The notes under the pieces were generated by a model, which made no database searches, was not told where the DNA came from, and worked only from the letters and a program-made list of their open reading frames with translations. Below are positions 5,751-8,361 of a stretch of 8,361 nt of DNA, in pieces (position 1 is the first letter of the stretch; every line of letters begins with the position of its first letter). Source of the stretch: Alistipes sp. (GTDB lineage: Bacteria > Bacteroidota > Bacteroidia > Bacteroidales > Rikenellaceae); assembly GCA_017391665.1 (NCBI GenBank), contig JAFOXS010000099.1, forward strand, positions 1-8,361. Reading direction: 5' to 3'. A program made the translations under genes and the position numbers.

Positions 5751-5803
5751 TGAACCAAAGAATTTGTCTTTACTGAAAATCCTGAAACAGCTGAATATCC
5801 TTG

Positions 5804-6352
5804 ATGAGCGTAATCGATGAGCCTGTGTGCTGGTATGCGATGAGAGCATACAAGAATGAGATGCGAGCCGAGGAGGCAGTTCGTGCAATTCCGTCGCTGG
5901 AGTGTTTTGTGGCCAAAAGATATGAGTTGCGTACATATCATGGCAAGAGAATGCGTAAATTGGTGCCACTTGTTCCGAGTCTGGTTTTTGTGCGCGGACG
6001 AAAAAGTGAGATTCAGTTCCTGAAGCAGCGATATCAGTTTTTTCAGTACATAGGCACCTCGGCAGTTGGCGAAAAATTTCGACCATTAACTGTCCCCGAT
6101 CAGCAGATGGCTGACTTTGTTAAAGTCGCAGGGGAATATGAGGCAGATGTGCAGTATCTCTCTCCATCGGAGGCTGCATTGATCAAGGGAACCCGCGTCA
6201 AGGTATTGGGCGGAATCTTTGATGGCGTAGAAGGGGTCTTGTTGTATGATAAGGCGAAGAACAGCTCAAAGGTGGTGGTCTCGTTGCCCGAGAGTTTAGG
6301 TTCGATCTCTACAGCAGAAATATCTCCGGATCTGCTGGAGGTCATTGAGTAA
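5804..6352 (+). CDS. UpxY-like transcription antiterminator (NusG paralogue)
   Basis: A 182-residue specialised NusG paralogue. The N-terminal NGN domain (residues ~9-105) starts with CWYAMRAYKNEMRAEEAV and includes YHGKRMRKLVPLVPSLVFVRG, the pattern of UpxY/LoaP/RfaH-type proteins. A C-terminal KOW domain follows (~126-182: KGTRVKVLGGIFDGVEGVLL). In Bacteroides, UpxY proteins are encoded first in capsular polysaccharide operons, act on the operon's own leader and let RNA polymerase read through the long cluster. The position here, first gene before rmlACD with a ~225-nt structured leader, fits that role. The ATG at 5804 is chosen; a TTG at 5801 in the same frame is the only earlier option. 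A UpxZ partner, usual in Bacteroides as the second gene, is absent. The rmlA gene follows after 33 bases. Confidence 0.88.
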   Translation: MSVIDEPVCWYAMRAYKNEMRAEEAVRAIPSLECFVAKRYELRTYHGKRMRKLVPLVPSLVFVRGRKSEIQFLKQRYQFFQYIGTSAVGEKFRPLTVPDQQMADFVKVAGEYEADVQYLSPSEAALIKGTRVKVLGGIFDGVEGVLLYDKAKNSSKVVVSLPESLGSISTAEISPDLLEVIE

Positions 6353-6385
6353 AAGAGAGTAATAAAATTATCATAATCCAATTTC

Positions 6386-7291
6386 ATGAAAGGCATTGTA
6401 TTAGCTGGTGGTAGCGGTACACGTTTGTATCCTATTACAAAAGGCGTAAGCAAGCAACTCTTGCCGATATATGATAAGCCGATGGTTTATTATCCCATAT
6501 CGGTGTTGATGCTTGCGGGTATTCGTGAGATACTCATTATCTCTACGCCACAGGATTTGCCGGGCTTTAAGCGTCTGCTTGGCGACGGCTCGGATTACGG
6601 AGTAAGATTTGAATATGCTGAGCAGCCAAGTCCCGATGGCCTGGCGCAGGCATTTATCATCGGAGAGGAGTTTATTGGTGATGATGCGGCTTGTCTGGTG
6701 TTGGGCGATAATATCTTCCACGGTGCAGGACTCTCAAAGCTCTTGAAGGAGGCTGTGCGAACGGCTGAAGAGGAGCAGAAGGCTACTGTTTTTGGTTACT
6801 GGGTGGATGACCCTGAGCGCTATGGCGTGGCGGAGTTTGACGAAGATGGGAACTGCTTGAGCATCGAGGAGAAACCTCAGAACCCCAAGTCAAATTACGC
6901 TGTTGTGGGTCTTTACTTCTATCCCAATAAGGTTGTAAATATTGCTAAAAACATAAAACCGTCGGCACGCGGTGAGCTGGAGATTACAACGGTCAATCAA
7001 GAGTTTCTGCAGGATGGCGAGTTGAAGGTGCAGACCCTCGAGCGCGGTTTTGCATGGCTCGATACCGGTACACATGACTCATTGGCCGAGGCCTCGATCT
7101 TCGTAGAGGTTATCGAGAAACGTCAGGGTTTGAAGATTGCTTGTCTGGAGGGTATAGCATATCGCAATGGCTGGATCTCGGAGGAGAAGATGACCGAGTT
7201 GGCGCAGCCGATGATCAAGAATCAGTATGGCCAGTACCTTCTCAAGGTGGTTGATGAGTATAAACGCAAAAGAAAGGAGATCACGCGATGA
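6386..7291 (+). CDS. rmlA: Glucose-1-phosphate thymidylyltransferase
   Basis: A 301-residue enzyme, normal for the family, that joins glucose-1-phosphate and dTTP to give dTDP-glucose and pyrophosphate: the first step of dTDP-L-rhamnose synthesis in the cytoplasm. The nucleotide-binding signature [11 protein letters not shown] lies at residues 6-16 (catalytic Arg13), followed by the SKQLLP lysine (Lys23). The metal-binding Asp108 lies in LGDNIFHG, and EEKP and [10 protein letters not shown] further on are conserved sugar-phosphate site motifs. All key residues are intact. It is also known as rfbA. It follows the UpxY-like gene by 33 bases with no terminator between, and its TGA overlaps the rmlC start codon in an ATGA, so translation of the two is probably coupled. 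Confidence 0.97.
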   Translation: MKGIVLAGGSGTRLYPITKGVSKQLLPIYDKPMVYYPISVLMLAGIREILIISTPQDLPGFKRLLGDGSDYGVRFEYAEQPSPDGLAQAFIIGEEFIGDDAACLVLGDNIFHGAGLSKLLKEAVRTAEEEQKATVFGYWVDDPERYGVAEFDEDGNCLSIEEKPQNPKSNYAVVGLYFYPNKVVNIAKNIKPSARGELEITTVNQEFLQDGELKVQTLERGFAWLDTGTHDSLAEASIFVEVIEKRQGLKIACLEGIAYRNGWISEEKMTELAQPMIKNQYGQYLLKVVDEYKRKRKEITR

Positions 7292-7863
7292 AGGTAATCA
7301 AGACAGCCATTGAGGATGTGGTGATCATCGAGCCCGATGTATTTGGTGATGCGCGTGGATACTTCTTTGAGAGTTACTCACAGAAGAAATTTAACGAGCA
7401 GGTGCGCGAGGTAAAGTTCGTGCAGGACAACGAAAGCAAATCAAAATATGGCGTGCTGCGTGGTCTGCATTATCAGAAGGGTAAAGATGCGCAGTCGAAG
7501 CTGGTGAGAGTAGTCAAGGGTCGCGTGCAGGATGTAGCTGTTGATATCCGCAAGGGTTCACCGACATTTGGCAAGTATGTGGCCGTTGAACTTACAGAAG
7601 ATAATCACCGTCAGTTGTTTGTGCCACGCGGTTTTGCTCATGGATTCTCGGTCTTGAGCGAGGAGGCAATATTCCAGTATAAGTGTGACAACCTCTACGC
7701 TCCTCAAGCGGAGGGTGCCATAGCGTGGAACGATCCCGAGATCGGCATTGACTGGGGATTGCCCGCAGAGGATGTTCTGCTTTCGGCCAAGGATGCGGCA
7801 CATCCGCTATTGAAGGATTCGGAGTATTTGTTTGACTATAACGTTGATTATTATGCAGAGTAA
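7288..7863 (+). CDS. rmlC: dTDP-4-dehydrorhamnose 3,5-epimerase
   Basis: A 191-residue cupin-fold epimerase that inverts C3 and C5 of dTDP-4-keto-6-deoxyglucose, the third step of dTDP-L-rhamnose synthesis. The catalytic base His61 is in RGLHYQ, and the general acid Tyr131 is in [16 protein letters not shown] (residues 111-120) and [12 protein letters not shown] (145-156) are further family signatures. The enzyme normally works as a dimer. The length is in the usual range of about 180-190 residues. It overlaps rmlA by four bases (ATGA) and rmlD by 11 bases, so the three form a tight translationally coupled block. It is also known as rfbC. Confidence 0.97.
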   Translation: MKVIKTAIEDVVIIEPDVFGDARGYFFESYSQKKFNEQVREVKFVQDNESKSKYGVLRGLHYQKGKDAQSKLVRVVKGRVQDVAVDIRKGSPTFGKYVAVELTEDNHRQLFVPRGFAHGFSVLSEEAIFQYKCDNLYAPQAEGAIAWNDPEIGIDWGLPAEDVLLSAKDAAHPLLKDSEYLFDYNVDYYAE

Positions 7864-8361
7864 ACGAGTACTTGTAACGGGTGCAAACGGACAGCTGGGT
7901 TCGGAGATGCGTCGCCTGGGTGCGGCATCGCCCAATGAATATATTTTTACCGATGTTGCCGAGCTGGATATTACCGATGGTGTGGCAGTCGGGGAGTTTG
8001 TTAAGGAGAATAAAGTAAATATTATAGTAAACTGCGCAGCCTACACCGCCGTTGACAGGGCGGAGGATGATGAGGCTACGGCCGAGTTGATAAATGCTAC
8101 GGCAGTAAGAAACCTTGCCCAGGCAGCCAAAGAGGTGGATGCAGTGCTCTTCCATGTCTCGACCGATTATGTCTTTGGAGCAGAGGGTAATACTCCCCGC
8201 ACGGAAGATATGCCAACCAACCCGTTGGGCGTATATGGAAAGACCAAATTGCACGGCGAGCAAGCTATTGCAGAGGTAGGCGCAAAGGCTATCATCATCC
8301 GCACTGCGTGGCTATACTCGGAGTTTGGTAATAATTTCCTGAAGACTATGCTTCGCTTAAC
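7853..8361 (+). CDS. rmlD: dTDP-4-dehydrorhamnose reductase (3' partial at window end)
   Basis: The first 169 residues of the NADPH-dependent reductase that completes dTDP-L-rhamnose; about 110-120 more residues are expected outside the window. The N-terminal Rossmann motif VTGANGQLGSE is at residues 8-18 (Gly10, Gly13, Gly16). NCAAYTAVDRAE (60-71) and VSTDYVFG (102-109) follow, and the catalytic YxxxK is Tyr128-Gly-Lys-Thr-Lys132. It belongs to the short-chain dehydrogenase superfamily and is also known as rfbD. The ATG at 7853 lies inside the end of rmlC, giving an 11-base overlap; the Rossmann strand begins four residues later, which supports this start. The rmlB dehydratase that makes its upstream substrate is not in the window and may follow. 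Confidence 0.95.
   Translation, partial: MQSKRVLVTGANGQLGSEMRRLGAASPNEYIFTDVAELDITDGVAVGEFVKENKVNIIVNCAAYTAVDRAEDDEATAELINATAVRNLAQAAKEVDAVLFHVSTDYVFGAEGNTPRTEDMPTNPLGVYGKTKLHGEQAIAEVGAKAIIIRTAWLYSEFGNNFLKTMLRL

Larger units (their letters stand above)
5282..5803. other. Gene-free AT-rich region leading into the polysaccharide operon
   Basis: No convincing gene is present on either strand; the open frames here have shadow-like composition and no homology I recognise. The first part (to ~5567) is very AT-rich, with a TATATTTG box at 5328-5335 and a small GATAAA/TTTATC inverted repeat at 5477-5494. The second part (5576-5803) is less AT-rich, holds several short hairpins and two tiny plus-strand frames (5583-5645 and 5684-5776), and would be the transcribed leader of the UpxY-like gene. 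No long inverted repeat pair of the kind that flanks invertible Bacteroides capsule promoters was found by eye. Confidence 0.6.

Noticed and set aside
5282..5803. Invertible capsule promoter flanked by inverted repeats
   Set aside because: The location invites it, but only short local inverted repeats (such as GATAAA/TTTATC) were seen, with no matching pair of ~15-20 bases flanking the promoter box.
5530..5941. Minus-strand frames of 70 and 124 codons before the UpxY-like gene
   Set aside because: They lie across the predicted leader and the start of the UpxY-like gene, show no known motif, and have no promoter or ribosome site on that strand.
7592..8263. 223-codon minus-strand frame
   Set aside because: It is antisense to rmlC and rmlD, both of which have clear catalytic motifs on the plus strand.
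1..8361. CRISPR arrays, tRNA or rRNA genes, insertion sequences
   Set aside because: No regularly spaced repeats, no tRNA-like arms or rRNA stretches, and no transposase motifs or terminal inverted repeats were seen on either strand.

Overview
The window is two unrelated pieces of DNA joined at about position 581-592, and the join looks like a sequencing or assembly artefact. The 12 bases at 581-592 (CTCTTCCGATCT) equal the 3' end of the standard Illumina adapter. To the left, a 1-phosphofructokinase-type gene stops after nine recognisable residues. To the right, a minus-strand GH2 lipoprotein gene loses its reading sense at exactly the same bases. The left piece (1 to ~580) looks like a Gram-positive gut bacterium, perhaps Oscillospiraceae: strong AGGAG/GGAGG ribosome sites, a TTGCTT-N17-TAGAAT promoter and a GC-rich hairpin terminator. 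The right piece (~593-8361) looks like Bacteroidales, perhaps Alistipes/Rikenellaceae: TAnnTTTG promoter boxes, no strong Shine-Dalgarno sites, a large surface lipoprotein with discoidin domains, and a UpxY-type antiterminator heading a polysaccharide operon. The taxon names are inference from style and family content, not a database match.

Left piece: the C-terminal end of a sigma-70 region-2-like protein (3-197), a promoter and a 68-residue two-helix membrane protein (293-499), an intrinsic terminator (508-538), and the start of a PfkB-family sugar-phosphate kinase (from 556) cut off by the adapter.

Right piece, in order: a 3'-truncated minus-strand lipoprotein with two discoidin-like domains and the start of a glycoside hydrolase family 2 module (593-2028); a divergent control region; a NifX/NifB-like cofactor-binding protein (2239-2604) followed by a two-iron superoxide reductase (2651-3025), a likely anaerobe's oxygen- and metal-handling pair; a patatin-like phospholipase (3134-4003); a DUF362 protein with two [4Fe-4S] motifs (4098-5225); a 578-base gene-free stretch holding a terminator, candidate promoters and a ~225-nt structured leader; then a UpxY-like NusG paralogue (5804-6352) and overlapping rmlA (6386-7291), rmlC (7288-7863) and rmlD (7853 to window end) genes of dTDP-L-rhamnose synthesis.

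The last block reads as the front of a capsule or O-antigen operon: the antiterminator probably loads at the leader and keeps polymerase going through a long glycan cluster whose first enzymes make an activated sugar. I see no wholly new system. The most consequential observation is the adapter chimera. The most interesting biology is the structured leader before the UpxY homologue, and a terminator hairpin set directly against the kinase ribosome site in the left piece.
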